Below are positions 53,724 through 64,000 of a DNA stretch of 64,000 nt, one piece after another; the first letter of the stretch is position 1, and each line of letters starts with the position of its first letter. The stretch comes from Macrocybe gigantea (lineage: Eukaryota; Basidiomycota; Agaricomycetes; Agaricales; Callistosporiaceae), in NCBI GenBank assembly GCA_011319805.1, contig SJRY01000211.1:33880-97879 (forward strand), in the 5' to 3' direction. The position numbers were made by a program, and so were the translations under genes. Below the pieces are notes generated by a model that saw nothing but the letters and a program-made list of their open reading frames with translations, had not been told where the DNA came from and searched no databases.

Positions 53724-55584
53724 ATGAGCGACGATCCGCTCAACATTGTCGGCGGCGGTGGACCTCCACCGCTAAATCCCCACCCGGGTCGGACCTCCTC
53801 TGGTCCTTCTCGATCCTCTGCTCCACCCCCAGCTCGCTCTGGAGACAAGAGCCTTCTCTTCAAAGCGGCGACGGCCTTATGGACACCGACGACGCTGGCC
53901 CTTCTAACACTGGCGGGTCTGCCGAACCCACTGTGCCCCTTCTCCGTCGATGCTGTCCACTGAGGCAGCTTACAATGACAATTCTATCGGGATAGCAATC
54001 TTTCCAGAAGGGCATCGGTTCCTTCACGGTGAAGCGAAGGCCGCTACCGAGTCCCTCGCTGCCCTCAAGGATTGGATCCTTAAGGTCGGCAAAGCCTCTG
54101 TCTCCATTCCGGCGGGCTACCAGTTTGCCATCGCTGAGGGTATTGCGGCCTTGGTCGCTACTGCTGGCGATGTTAACATGTTTTCCGTCCCTACACTAGA
54201 GGGACCTCAGCATCAACTCGGTGCGCGCTTGCAGAGTATTGTGAACGCGCACCTTCCTAGTCGCGGGAAGTCGACCCGCTTTGCCGACCCTGCCACTCAC
54301 CACTCGTCTTCCGGTACTGTGCGACCGGAGGACTCTCGTTCGAATCAGGGCGCTCCCCCTCCGAGGCCGGCTCGGAACCCTAACCGCCCTCCTCCACCCC
54401 CTCGTGCGTGATCTCGATCCCAGACTCCTGGACGCGGACCGCCCCCTCCGGTCAATAGGGCTACTCGCCCATCTTCCGGTAAGCGCTCCTATGCGCAAGC
54501 CTTGGCCCAACCGGCCAATACTCCCGCCGAAGCTATCGTAGCTCTGGCAAAAACATTTCCACACCTCCCTGCTGAGAAGATTGTTTCCTTGCAAAAGGAA
54601 GCAACCGGGGAGTCATCAGGACCGCCTAAGAAGAAGGCAAGTCCACCTTTCACGGACCGTCCCGTCGTAACGTCCGGGTCAGTTACTCTTTTCCGGCTGA
54701 CAACGACTCTGTTGCCGCCGGAGCTCTCCTTAATGCCCTTAATAGGGCGTTGACCACTGGTAAGTCCTGGATTCGATGCGAATCTATCCAGGATCACTCC
54801 GCCTCCTCGTTCTCTTGCTTGATGACGAGGGTGGCTTCTCCGAAAGACCTCAGCATTTTGCGTGAGGCCGCTCTCCGCTGTGCTCCGGCAGGATCTACTG
54901 TCGAGCTCGCAATCCCGACGAGCGTTTCTTATTTGAAACTGCTCGACGTTCCCTATTTCAATGCCGATGGTAGCATTATCACTGCCCGGCAGGCTTACGA
55001 GATTCTCCGAGACTCTTCCTTCTCGGATCTCATTACTCTCGTTGGGGTACCGTGTGTCATGCGCAACTCCAAGAATTCCGATACTGCAACCGTTTGGTTC
55101 AACATCGAAGATACATCAACTGGCCAGAACGTAAAGGCTCTGGACAATTGTACAGTTATGGTCAGGAATTGGCGTTGCCGATTCAAGGCCGCTCTCTCTT
55201 CGCCGGGAGTTCCTCTTTGCGAACGCTGCTGGTGCTGGGGGCACTCTGCGTTGAAGTGCAACCAGCAATCTCTCCGCTGCCCGATCTGTGGGGAATCTCA
55301 CAGAAAGGAACACCATCGTACCCTGGCGTCGCTGTAAGGCTCGACCCAAGGCTAACCCTCCTCGCGAGGCTACTCCGGCGGGCCAGCCCTGCCCTCATCC
55401 TCCTAAGTGCCTCAGCTGTGGCCGAGACCACTCCACTGATGACCGGAAGTGTCCCTTCTGGAAGAACCGCTTTGATCCAGATTGGATCAAGGAACATTAT
55501 AAGCTGGTACATGATCGCAAACGATCAGGTAGCAATTATCCTAATGCCTCCCTGCAGCGTAATGCGGAGGCCGACGCATCATGA
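53724..55584 (+). pseudogene. LINE copy 3 ORF1 (gag-like)
   Basis: ATG at 53724 (MSDDPLNIVGGG). A one-base loss relative to copy 1 near 53.86 kb shifts the frame. The frame resumes at 53950 (STEAAYNDNSIGIAIFPEG), with a TGA after PPPPPRA at ~54410. The C-terminal half has three Cys/His clusters: CERCWCWGHSALKC, CPICGESHRKEHH and CLSCGRDHSTDDRKCPFW (the last after a frame change near 55.3 kb). RNA-binding partner of ORF2 by analogy. Confidence 0.85.
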
Positions 55585-55639
55585 GTGTCTCCTCAGGTAA
55601 TGCAGCCTCGGCTGTGGTCCCTGGTTCAAGGGACGCTCA

Positions 55640-58600
55640 TTGATTTCATCTCTTCGTATTTTCTCTCAGAATGTAAATAGAAAATATGTACACATGGACA
55701 TGCTCCTCTCTACTCTCGGGAGGGATTATGATATTCTGTTTTTCCAAGAACCTGCTTGGAATCTCATAAGACATGCTCCGTCTGCCCTCAATGGTGAGGG
55801 CGAGGCAGTAATCGGTGGTCCTACTCACCAGATTGGACCTGCATCGTTCGCCGATCATCTCTCGAGGACCCTCCTCGGGTTATGGCCTATGTACATAACA
55901 GGCTTCGTCGCCTGTGTCCATCCCTTCGTCGTGACCTAGTTGATAGTCGCGATCTTATGATTGTTAGCTTCGCCACCCCTGGCGAGCCACTCTTTCTCGC
56001 TAACGCCTACTCTGATGTAGATGCTAGCGCGATTCGTCTTTTGCATGATTGTGCTGAGCGCCCCGACTTCCCCAACTTAGTTTATCTCGGAGGGGATTTC
56101 AATTGTCATTATGAACTCTGGGATAGAGTTCATAATTCGCAGCGGTCTCGAGGGGAGATGCTGTGTAATGCAGCTCTCGATCTCGGTCTGGAATGGTCGG
56201 AACCTAGCAACCCTGGGCCGACATTCATTTCACATAACCCCGAGCTTCGGCCCTCGGTTATTGACTTGATGTTCATCCCCATTGATAGTGGGGATTGCCA
56301 TCCTCGCATGATTGATGCGCTCAAGCTGACATCGGACCATGTCCCATTGTCACTTGTATTGGATGTTCCTCTGCTAGACTTATCCGTCCGCGACGAACGT
56401 TAAGTAAGGACAGCGTGCCGGAGTTTATCTCCGACATCGCCAGTGATCTTCTCGGAATGGACAGTGTCCCTATCGAGACTAACAACGACCTCGAGAGTGT
56501 CCTGTTGACACTATCGAAGGCCATTGATCGAGCCTGGAATCGACATTCTAAGGAATGTAAGCTCTCAAAACGGAGTAAGGGTTGGTGGAACCAGCACTGC
56601 TCTGAGACTCTTGATACTTTCCGACAAACCCGGTCTGAAAGAGATCATCGCATCTGGCGGCGAGCTGTCAAAGATGCTAAACGTGCCTTCTTTGATCAAC
56701 GGATCAAGGAAGTTGCAGAAAAGTCTCATCGTCCATGGGATTTAGCTGCATGGACGAAACAGAGACCTCTACCTGACTATGAAGCTATCTCTTTCCAGGG
56801 ACAGCCTTGCAACTCTATCGAAGCGCTTTGGAACGCGCTTGATAAGTCTTATAATGCTGCGTCTGATCGCACAGTTAATTTGGATCGCCTCAATGATCTT
56901 GAAGTGCATCCAGTATGGGACTGGGTCCCGTTCTCTGCTGCCGAGCTCCGAGAGTCCATAGAGCCCTGTAGCAATACGTCTGCACCAGGACCAGACCATC
57001 TGTCTTGGAGCCACATCAAGCAGCTGGTGAAATTTCCTCACATAGCTGCATTCATCTTGAACATTGCAAACGCATGTCTGGATTTGGGGCACTGGCCCTC
57101 TTACTTCAAGCAGAGTTTGTCAGTGATCATTCCGAAACCTGGCAAACCTGCATACGATACCCCGAAAGCCTTTCGTCCGATTGTGCTTTTGAATACCCTC
57201 GGCAAGCTCATTGAGAAGATGCTAGCGCGACGTATGCAGTATGAAGCGACGAAATTTGCTGTCTTCGATCCGAAGCAGTTCGGCGGCATCCGTCAGAACT
57301 CAACTGAGGATGCTGGGGTCTTCCTTACCCATATTATCCGTCAGGGGTGGTCTAAGGGATTTAAAACGAGTGTCATCGCTTTCGATGTCGCTCAGTATTT
57401 TCCTTCACTCAACCATCGTATGTTGGTGAAGATTCTTCAACATGGAGGCTTTGCACCACAGGTGTCAAAGTTCTTTGAATCATACCTCGTTGGGCACAAA
57501 ACTTCTTACGCCTGGCGTAGTGCCATCTCTCCAGAGTTCGAGGCCGACGTGGGAGTTGGTCAAGGCTCTGCACTCTCCCCAGTATTGTCAGCGCTTTACT
57601 TGGTGCCGGTACTGAAACTCTACCAGAAAGCTGGTGATATGCCAGTAATCATGTCATTCGTCGATGACGGACTGATCATCGCTCAGTCCAAATCCACATC
57701 GGACAATGTTCTGAAACTGCAGAGGGCTTATGCCTCTGTGCATAACCTCTTCACTGACTTCGGTCTTGTTGTAGAACACAACAAGACTGAACTACAGCAC
57801 TTTTCGCGCAATAGTATGGACCCTCGTCCGTCTATTGACTTGGGCTTTGCTCCATTTACGGGCAATACCCCGCTTCGACCCAAGGATGTCTGGAGATACC
57901 TTGGTTTCTTTCTGGACGTGCGCCTCTCTTTTAAGGAGCATGTTCGATTCTATGCTACGAAGGCCTTGACTACTGCCAGAGCCTTTCAGATGTTGGGCAA
58001 TTCTGTTCGGGGCTTATCCCCTCAGCAGAAATGCATTCTCTACTTGTCGTGTGCGCATCCCATCGCAACGTACGGCTGTTTATTATGGAATTTCAATGGC
58101 ATGCGTAATGTCGCACTATTGAAACAACTGCGCCAGATGCAGCGTAAAGCTTGCATTTGGATTAATGGACAGTTTCGCACCACTCCTGAGGGTGCGGCTG
58201 AGACAATGGCCTGTGTCGAACCCATCGGCGGGTTCATTCAAAGGCTGAAGGTCGGTCCTCTGCCCGCCTCGCCAATTCCAATCTGAGGCATGCCCTCAGA
58301 TCCATTAGTACGCCCGCCTCAGTTGGGGGTGACCCATCTAAAGTGAGAAATCTCGCTTCTTTGTCAGACAGACAGCGTGCTGCGCTTAAGTCCCCACTCA
58401 AGGATTTGGTGGATCTGAAACCACCACTCTTTCTAACCACGGATTATTTTGCTGATGCAAATAACCCGGGCAGGCGGCTTGTTGATATGTTTGGCAGTCG
58501 CTTTGAGATCCGTAAGTTACTTGGCCGAGACGAGGACTCGGTCAAGGCTTACCGTGCATCGCTGGATCAAACACTTTCCCAGTGTTCGATCCAGCATGAT

Positions 58601-59483
58601 TGCTCAATGTGAGTAGTGATGGCTCCGTGCCTGCGAAAGCGGAAGTGCCATTTAAGCAGTCTGTGTCAGCTTCGCGTGTTTATCGCGAGGGCAGGCTGGT
58701 CTCCGAGATTCGTCAGCCAGTTGGTAAATCAACGAGCGATGATGCTGAGCTTATTGGGTTGCGAATGGCAATCCAAAAGGCTATCGCACAAGATGGAGTT
58801 AATTCTGTCGTGTGCTTTTTGGATTCGATGAATGCAATTAATCACATCATCGATTGCAACCCTCACTCTGTGCAGTCGCATTCTATTGCACTTTGTGCAT
58901 CACTTAAAGCTTGGCTCTCTGAGTCCGAGCAGCGCCGGATTGAATTCTGGCACGTCCCTTCCAAATGGAAGTGGGCAATACAAGTCGAGGCTCACGAGCT
59001 TGCCCGGAGCCTGGATGTTCCCCTGGGCGTTGTCCCCTTTATACCACCGATGGCCTTCGAAAGGAGGCTGATGATGATATGCATAGCACTTGGTTCCAGA
59101 ATTCTGGGAACAAGAAATACATTGGTGCTTCCACATTTCGTTTTCACGAAGCAGGAAAGCCAAATTCCTATGAACACCCCTCTCGTAAGAGAATGGGCTT
59201 CATGAAGTTAGTGACAGATAATGAGCTTTACGCTCGCTGCTCACGTCTTGCATGTGGCCACGCTCCGATCAATGCGTATCGGGCACGGTTTAATTTTGTC
59301 GAGAGCGACTTATGCTCTTGCGGACGAGGGGCGGAGGACTCCGTCCACGTCATGACTCAGTGCCGTAACTGGCACAGGCCAACCGAACGCCAGTTTGACG
59401 CCTTTGTGCGTCACTGGTTCATTAAGTACCTGACATCTAATAAGGCTGCAGGTGCTTTTATTCCGGATCCAGGCGGCGGGTGA
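55640..59483 (+). pseudogene. LINE copy 3 ORF2 (endonuclease, RT, RNase H)
   Basis: Endonuclease: RIFSQNVNRKY, FFQEPAWN, GDFNCHYELWD, SVIDLMF and SDHVPLSL, with one frameshift near 55.88 kb. RT: long open frame 56415-58286 with FDVAQYFPSLN, GQGSALSPVLS and SFVDDGLII (both Asp intact). RNase H from ~58605: SSDGSVPAK, DDAELIGLRMAI, FLDSMNAI. C-terminal CSCGRGAEDSVHVMTQC near 59315-59365. Frameshifts at about 56.40, 58.26, 58.6 and 59.1 kb. All catalytic residues seem present. Confidence 0.9.
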
Positions 59484-59874
59484 CTGCCGTTCTGTAGTGG
59501 AGATCGTCCGGGGCAACCTGGACAATCTTAAAACAGTTGGGTCAGTGACCGAAGCACTGATCAAGCGGTATGCGAATCGCAAACTCTGCAACAGCATTGT
59601 TATAGGTCCTTTTGGACCTTTTACGTGGAATTGACCACAGCCGGCCCTTTGGGGCTGGGGGACAGTGCTCGAGCGAGTGAGTACGCGTGAGCCCGAGCCA
59701 TATGGTTCGAGCGCGGGCACGAGAGAACAGGGCAGTGCAGCCCTCTATGTATTTTCCTTCAGTCTGGTTTGCCTCGGACTAGTCGTATCTATAGTAGGTA
59801 CCTTGGTGTATTTACAAGCGGACTGCCACCGTGCACCGCTATATAAATTGTTGATTTAAAAAAAAAAAAAAAAA
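59484..59874 (+). other. LINE copy 3 3' UTR and poly-A
   Basis: Ends TATATAAATTGTTGATTT then poly-A, the same end as the chimeric copy (complement at 46853-46834). The shared tail is the likely RT recognition region. Confidence 0.85.
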
Positions 59875-59890
59875 ATTCTTGGAATACCAT

Positions 59891-60422
59891 GGCAATATCG
59901 AGTGCCAGGTTTGCTACAAGAATATCAGTATAATCTAAAAATAAACCCATGGAGTGAGGGGTAGTGATCTCATTGATAAAGTATTGCATCTTTCTATTGG
60001 ATAGCTGCAAAAGAGAAATGTTCAGACAGCAGAAAATTTGCAGGTCTGATGGCCAGAATAGGGAAAGCCATCTCTCATATGCCTCAACCAGACCTTGCCA
60101 AATTGATATCATGAAGTATTTCAATGCTTTGTAAGCTTCTTCTCATTTGCAGGCTGGAAGGAAGGTGGCATTTGCTATGGGCAAAAATCTATGACCCAGG
60201 ATGTCAGACATAATAAATCAAGTATAGTATGCCATTTACTTCATGTCATCTAAAGATATAATGGCATCTCCTATTCCTACTCTCATATTTCTTTGTATTC
60301 TTGGCATAGAGCAAGCAGCCATCATGTAATGAAGAGAGCCAGCCACCTATAAAATAAGTGCAGATCTCTCCTTTGAATTGCTTGTATTCAATGAAGATGA
60401 GTGTGAACCAATAGGGCTGAAT
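59891..60422. other. Flank of LINE copy 3
   Basis: The minus frame 60124-59890 (YFMISIWQGLVEAYERWLSLF, MGLFLDYTDILVANLALDI) looks like a protein relic into which LINE copy 3 inserted. Not recognised. Confidence 0.3.
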
Positions 60423-60697
60423 TGTTAGGCTAGACAAATCTCAAAAGGACTCAGGCAGACTAAGTGTGAGAGTGGTCTTGAGACGATGGCAAAAGGAATA
60501 TTAAGCCTAGTGCTATATATATTACAGTATATAAGCACAGACCATGGGCTGCACAATGCTGTGGACTGCAGATAAGTAAGACTAGAAGAAGATGACTCAG
60601 AATGACTAGAAAAATGGAATGACTTGATAGCTGTGCACTGTGCAGTGCTGCATGATGAGGGAGATAAGGAATATGGGAAAGATAAGAGATAAGAAAA
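60423..60697 (-). repeat. Truncated solo LTR of the 320-bp family
   Basis: Starts TGTTAGGCTAGACAAATC and is alignable to the LTRs of element C, but stops at AAGAAAATG, lacking the last ~20-25 bp. CG sites are mostly TG or CA, so it is old. Confidence 0.88.
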
Positions 60698-61610
60698 TGT
60701 GCCATCCATGACATGAATAGCAAGTGTATGAAGAGCAGGACTGAATTGAGCCTTGGCTTCTAGGATAGAGTTAGCAATGATAGTGAACTTGAAATACTAA
60801 GTTTTTATAATGTATTTCATACAAGAGGTAAGGTCATTAAGAACAGAAATTTTGTGGAAATGTTCCAGACTCTGGTTAGGCTTTGACCCAACAATTGTTC
60901 ACTGTGCAAGCTAGTCAAGATTACAAACATACTTGGCAAGATCCTCAGCAGGCATGTAACCCTTATATTTAGAATTTCTGTCTGACATGCAATTAGAATC
61001 AATGAATCAATTAAAGCACTTATTAAAGCACTTGGGTCTAAAGAAAACTCATATGAAATTGGATGTAAGATTGATGCCACCCATGACAAGGTCACTATTC
61101 TCTATCAATTCCCAATCTTTTCTCTGGCTAGCAAGGATGGCTGTCTGAAATCTCTTCCAAGGCCAGAGACAATGGTGGCAGGGCCAGTCTGTGTTGCCAA
61201 AGCATATACAAGTAACTGAGATATAACATCAATCAGGCTATTGCAAATAATAAATTAGTCAGCAACTCACCCAATCCCAATAATAATTATTTGGATCATT
61301 TTTTTTCTTTAGGAATATGAATAGCCTCTCTCTTATTGTAGAAGTCAGGATGTGCTGGATAGGAGCAATCATAGTTCTTATAACAGGTCTTCAAGCACAT
61401 ATAGCTGGTATAAGTACTGCTAATATTGAAAAAGACTTGGTAATACTTATTGGAGTGGCTGCAGTCATAGGGACATTTCTTAAAAAAAACATGATAACAG
61501 AGAGGATGGTTAGAAGGCACAGATGGATGACGAGAACAGAAGATAAGGAGGCTGTGCTCAGGCTGTATGCAGAATGAGCTGGATAAATCAGTTAAACATG
61601 CTCATGCTGC
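60698..61610. other. Unclassified DNA
   Basis: Short overlapping frames only. The minus frame 61520-61296 is Cys/Tyr-rich, and the overlapping plus frame 61317-61577 is hydrophobic; neither is convincing. Confidence 0.35.
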
Positions 61611-61614
61611 AGTA

Positions 61615-61800
61615 TGATGCATTTATACTGAATTATACTCAGTTATACTGACTTATGCTATTTTATGCTGACTTATGGTATGCTATTTTTCATTCCTTAC
61701 TATAGCTTATACTGACTTATCCTAACTTATGCTGAATTATACTGGCTTACACTAAATTATACTGATTTACACTCACTTATAGTGCACTGGACTGGACTGT
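61615..61800. repeat. ~10-bp degenerate repeat array (TTATACTGAC type)
   Basis: About 16 units of TTATACTGA(C/A)/TTATGCTGA at ~10-bp spacing. It resembles the subterminal arrays of the two TIR elements in period and style, though not in sequence. Confidence 0.7.
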
Positions 61801-62474
61801 TTTTTACTATCAACTTAAGCCTGCTCTAAAGTGATTTTGTAGCCTATGATCTAGAAAACTAGAGCCAGAGGCCAGGTGCTATGGCTACTTTTAAATGAAA
61901 ATTCTAAGACTCTGCATGTAACTCTACTTATTTTTTTAAAACATTCAACTTTTGCTTTTCTTTTCATCCTTGTGCTTATTTATATACCTTTGGCAAAATC
62001 TATAAAACACCTTCATATGCTCTTTTTTGAATTTTATTATATATTTTATCATCTAATTCACTTGTATTATTACTTCTTTTTCAATCTTACTTAGTTCTTC
62101 AAATATCTTTCTTTTGCTATTTATTTACTTTTCTAGTGCCACCATTATCTAAAAAACTAAGACTTCTATTTTTACTTCTTAAAATATAACAGCCAGCTTA
62201 CTAGAGCAGTAGCATTTTCAATTACTTTAGATTTGTATTTTTACACTAAATAATAGTCCCATTCTGACAGACTTATCTCTTTATAAATCAAATATGCTAT
62301 TATTATTATTAGAGCAATATTTTTTTTAGTATATTATTCTGGAAAAAAAAAATAAAATAAGCCTTTCTCCTTAGTAAAACTGTCTACAACTCACTACTAA
62401 TGATTTAAGAAATAGCTTTGCTCTCACAAGCTTTTTAATATAATTCACTATCTGTTTCAAAGATTCTAGATATC
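61801..62474. other. Very AT-rich non-coding DNA
   Basis: Long T- and A-runs, no gene or repeat that I can define. Confidence 0.5.
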
Positions 62475-62776
62475 TATTATGATTTTAAGGCCAATCATTA
62501 TCTTGACAACAGACATGTGACACATCAACCACATGATAAACACATGACATAAGATGTGACATGATACAAGATGCAAATCAAGACTCTGAAACAACCCTAT
62601 AACAATGATATATCAGCATTCACCAGGGTATAGGGTTACAGCACAGCACCTGGAGGATATCATAAGGAGCATAGTCAATCCTGACTCATACAACTTAGGA
62701 TTGAGGGTTTACATAGCATGAGAATAGCATGCAGTACAAAATGTAATGATATATAAATATGTAGAAATTGTACAAT
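62475..62776 (+). repeat. Old gypsy LTR fragment F (416-bp family), cut by element D
   Basis: Matches the first ~300 bp of the LTR of element A (ATCATTATCTTGACAACAGACATGTGAC...). Nearly CG-free. Broken at 62776 by the LTR of D. Confidence 0.85.
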
Positions 62777-63192
62777 TGCTATGCAAAACTAATTCTGTAT
62801 GCAGGTCACTCTAACCAACTCAAATGTGAGAGGCAGGGAGAAGTTTGCTAATAATTAGCCAGCTCGAAGCTGAGTTCTACTACATACAATTTAGCTATTT
62901 ATGTGTTATGACTCGTGAGCACGGACCATGACTATACTATCCTCATGTTACATGAAACCCCCTACCCTAAGTTGAACGAGTAAGGATCCTGCTGTGTTCC
63001 TCATGGTATCCTGCAGATGTTTGTGCAATAACCCCATGCCCTAGTCAGTGCTGACATGTCGTTGTTGTAGGGTTTCCTCGAGTTATTGCATAGTACCTTG
63101 TTTGTCATGTCACAGTTCATATCACATGTTCATCATGTAATCTTGAGTCATGTGCCCATCATCAAGATAACAATAAGTCCTGAATCATAACA
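62777..63192 (-). repeat. 3' LTR of gypsy D (416 bp)
   Basis: TGCTATGCAAAAC...AATCATAACA on plus. A purine tract (complement of CCCCCCCTTTAGG) follows. Flanked on the left by ACAAT. Confidence 0.9.
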
Positions 63193-63252
63193 TTAACCCC
63201 CCCCTTTAGGGATTGCATCCTCGCAATCATGTTCTTCTTTCTTGTCATCCTC

Positions 63253-63492
63253 TTAACTCTCCTGGTGCTCGTCCTCGCCTACAATTTTTTGATTCCGATG
63301 CTGCTGCCATGCCTGCCAGGCCACGTCCAGGCGGTCTTTGACTTCTTTCAGGTCCGCCATCCAGCCGGTAAGGGTCCTCTTCTTCAGGAGCATCTTCATT
63401 TGTTGATCGCGTGAGTAGACCCAGACTTCATTAGCTGTGTGGTCGAAGAGGACCTTTGGTGACTGGGTTTGATAGAGACGGGTATGTACCAC
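63253..63492 (-). CDS. Small post-chromodomain ORF of gypsy D
   Basis: 79 codons, MVHTRLYQTQSPKVLFDH..., nearly the same as 36691-36930 in element A, also preceded by an in-frame TGA after the chromodomain. Its conservation between copies supports a real product or read-through extension. Confidence 0.5.
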   Translation of the reverse strand: MVHTRLYQTQSPKVLFDHTANEVWVYSRDQQMKMLLKKRTLTGWMADLKEVKDRLDVAWQAWQQHRNQKIVGEDEHQES

Positions 63493-63550
63493 CTTCTTTG
63501 GTATGGGTCACGGTGGTAGCTGATATTGTCCTTTCTCCAGGGATGGCGCC

Positions 63551-63750
63551 TCAGGATTCTCGCAATAAAATTTTGTGACTGCATTCAGTGCATCTCTCGC
63601 TGACGTTTTTGGTGGGCTCCCAAGTAGTGTCTTCCATAGGGTAGCCCTTCCAATGTACTCTATATTGCAATTTCTCTCTGTTCCATTGGGAATTTACAAC
63701 AGCTTCTACTTCATATTGCTTCTCTCCTTCCATGATGATGGGAGGAGGTT
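63551..63750 (-). pseudogene. Gypsy D chromodomain
   Basis: YEVEAVVNSQW, LQYRVHWKGYP and DTTWEPTKNVS, as in element A. A frameshift follows NVSE. Confidence 0.85.
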
Positions 63751-64000
63751 ATTTAAGGATTGTTACTGCTTTTTGTTGTGGAAACGCCGGTGCCGTGTAT
63801 AGAGTGAGTTCAGATTCATTTCAGACAGGGTGAATCTTCTAGTGTTCTGGTAATTTGAGTTCATATGCTGAGTCTCCAATTCGCCATTTGACTTTGAATG
63901 GACCAAACCACTTGTCATTAAGCTTATCGGTCAGCTGGTCAGTTGTGATATTTGTTCCTTCCAGCCAGACCTGATCGCCTTCATGATATTCTCGGACGGG

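Larger units (their letters stand above)
53525..59874 (+). mobile_element. Tad1-like LINE, copy 3, full length (6.35 kb)
   Basis: 5' leader, gag-like ORF1 with zinc knuckles, ORF2 with APE endonuclease, RT and RNase H, 3' UTR and poly-A (about 17 A), flanked by a 15-16 bp duplication. ORF1 knuckles plus an RNase H after the RT place it with the Tad1/I-like group. CG dinucleotides are abundant, in contrast with copy 1, so it escaped or predates little of the CpG decay. A few frameshifts make it non-functional as read. Confidence 0.93.
62777..64000 (-). mobile_element. Chromodomain gypsy element D, 3' end (continues past the window)
   Basis: 3' LTR at 62777-63192, then on minus the polypurine tract, the small ORF, chromodomain and integrase C-terminus (complement of 63193-64000). 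Close to element A, with fewer stops. The window ends within the integrase. Confidence 0.9.

Noticed and set aside
61317..61577. Hydrophobic 86-codon frame (possible membrane protein)
   Set aside because: Overlaps an equally open Cys-rich frame on the other strand; no conserved feature to choose either.

Overview
The window looks like a piece of an Agaricomycete (mushroom-forming basidiomycete) nuclear genome, in a repeat-rich, probably heterochromatic region. The evidence is a KDZ-type DNA transposon with CxC5/CxC6-like cysteine clusters, Tad1-like LINEs, chromodomain Ty3/gypsy elements, very short introns (about 45-70 bp) and a fungal rDNA relic. I found no intact single-copy host gene. Nearly everything is a mobile element, a nested insertion or a decayed relic, and older copies show CpG-to-TpG/CpA decay (RIP-like or methylation-driven).

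Layout. 1-3186: old Tad1-like LINE copy (+) with an internal deletion. 3187-3650: degenerate ~100-bp tandem repeat. ~5.8-14.3 kb: second, unrelated LINE (-), interrupted by a rearranged copia-like gag piece (7.38-8.28 kb) and by a solo LTR (12878-13198, TSD TAAAT). 15.0-26.44 kb: an rDNA relic (-; partial 28S, ITS2, 5.8S, ITS1, 3' end of 18S) split by an 8.5-kb KDZ-type transposon (15250-23751). 26.46-37.4 kb: two chromodomain gypsy copies head to head (E minus, A plus); A is split in its RT by a 2.6-kb element (31442-34052). 37.5-42.0 kb: repeats, then relics of coding sequence including a decayed 3'-5' exonuclease. 42043-51490: complete gypsy element C (-), TSD GCCAG, carrying a chimeric SINE/LINE insertion (46834-49750, 16-bp TSD). 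51.5-53.5 kb: the other half of the gene relic broken by C. 53525-59874: full-length, CpG-rich Tad1-like LINE (+) with poly-A and a 15-16 bp TSD. 60-62.5 kb: solo LTR and short-period repeats. 62475-64000: LTR fragment F and the 3' end of gypsy copy D (-).

The most interesting content is the pair of TIR elements at 15250-23751 and 31442-34052. They share near-identical outer ends, 8-bp target duplications, arrays of ~10-12 bp degenerate subterminal repeats, a tRNA-like Pol III cassette (A box, B box, T-run) pointing at one TIR, and a strongly strand-biased GC-rich block next to it. The large one carries a KDZ-like transposase (one frameshift, one CGA-to-TGA stop) and a second gene that I could splice into 15 exons (631 codons). 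That gene has a run of small, symmetric phase-1 exons encoding acidic segments, and I recognise no domain in it. The small element looks like a non-autonomous or deleted relative.

Other notable points are an ITS pseudogene that keeps perfect ITS1F and ITS4 primer sites, a template-switch-like retroelement chimera, and small extra 3' ORFs in two gypsy families.
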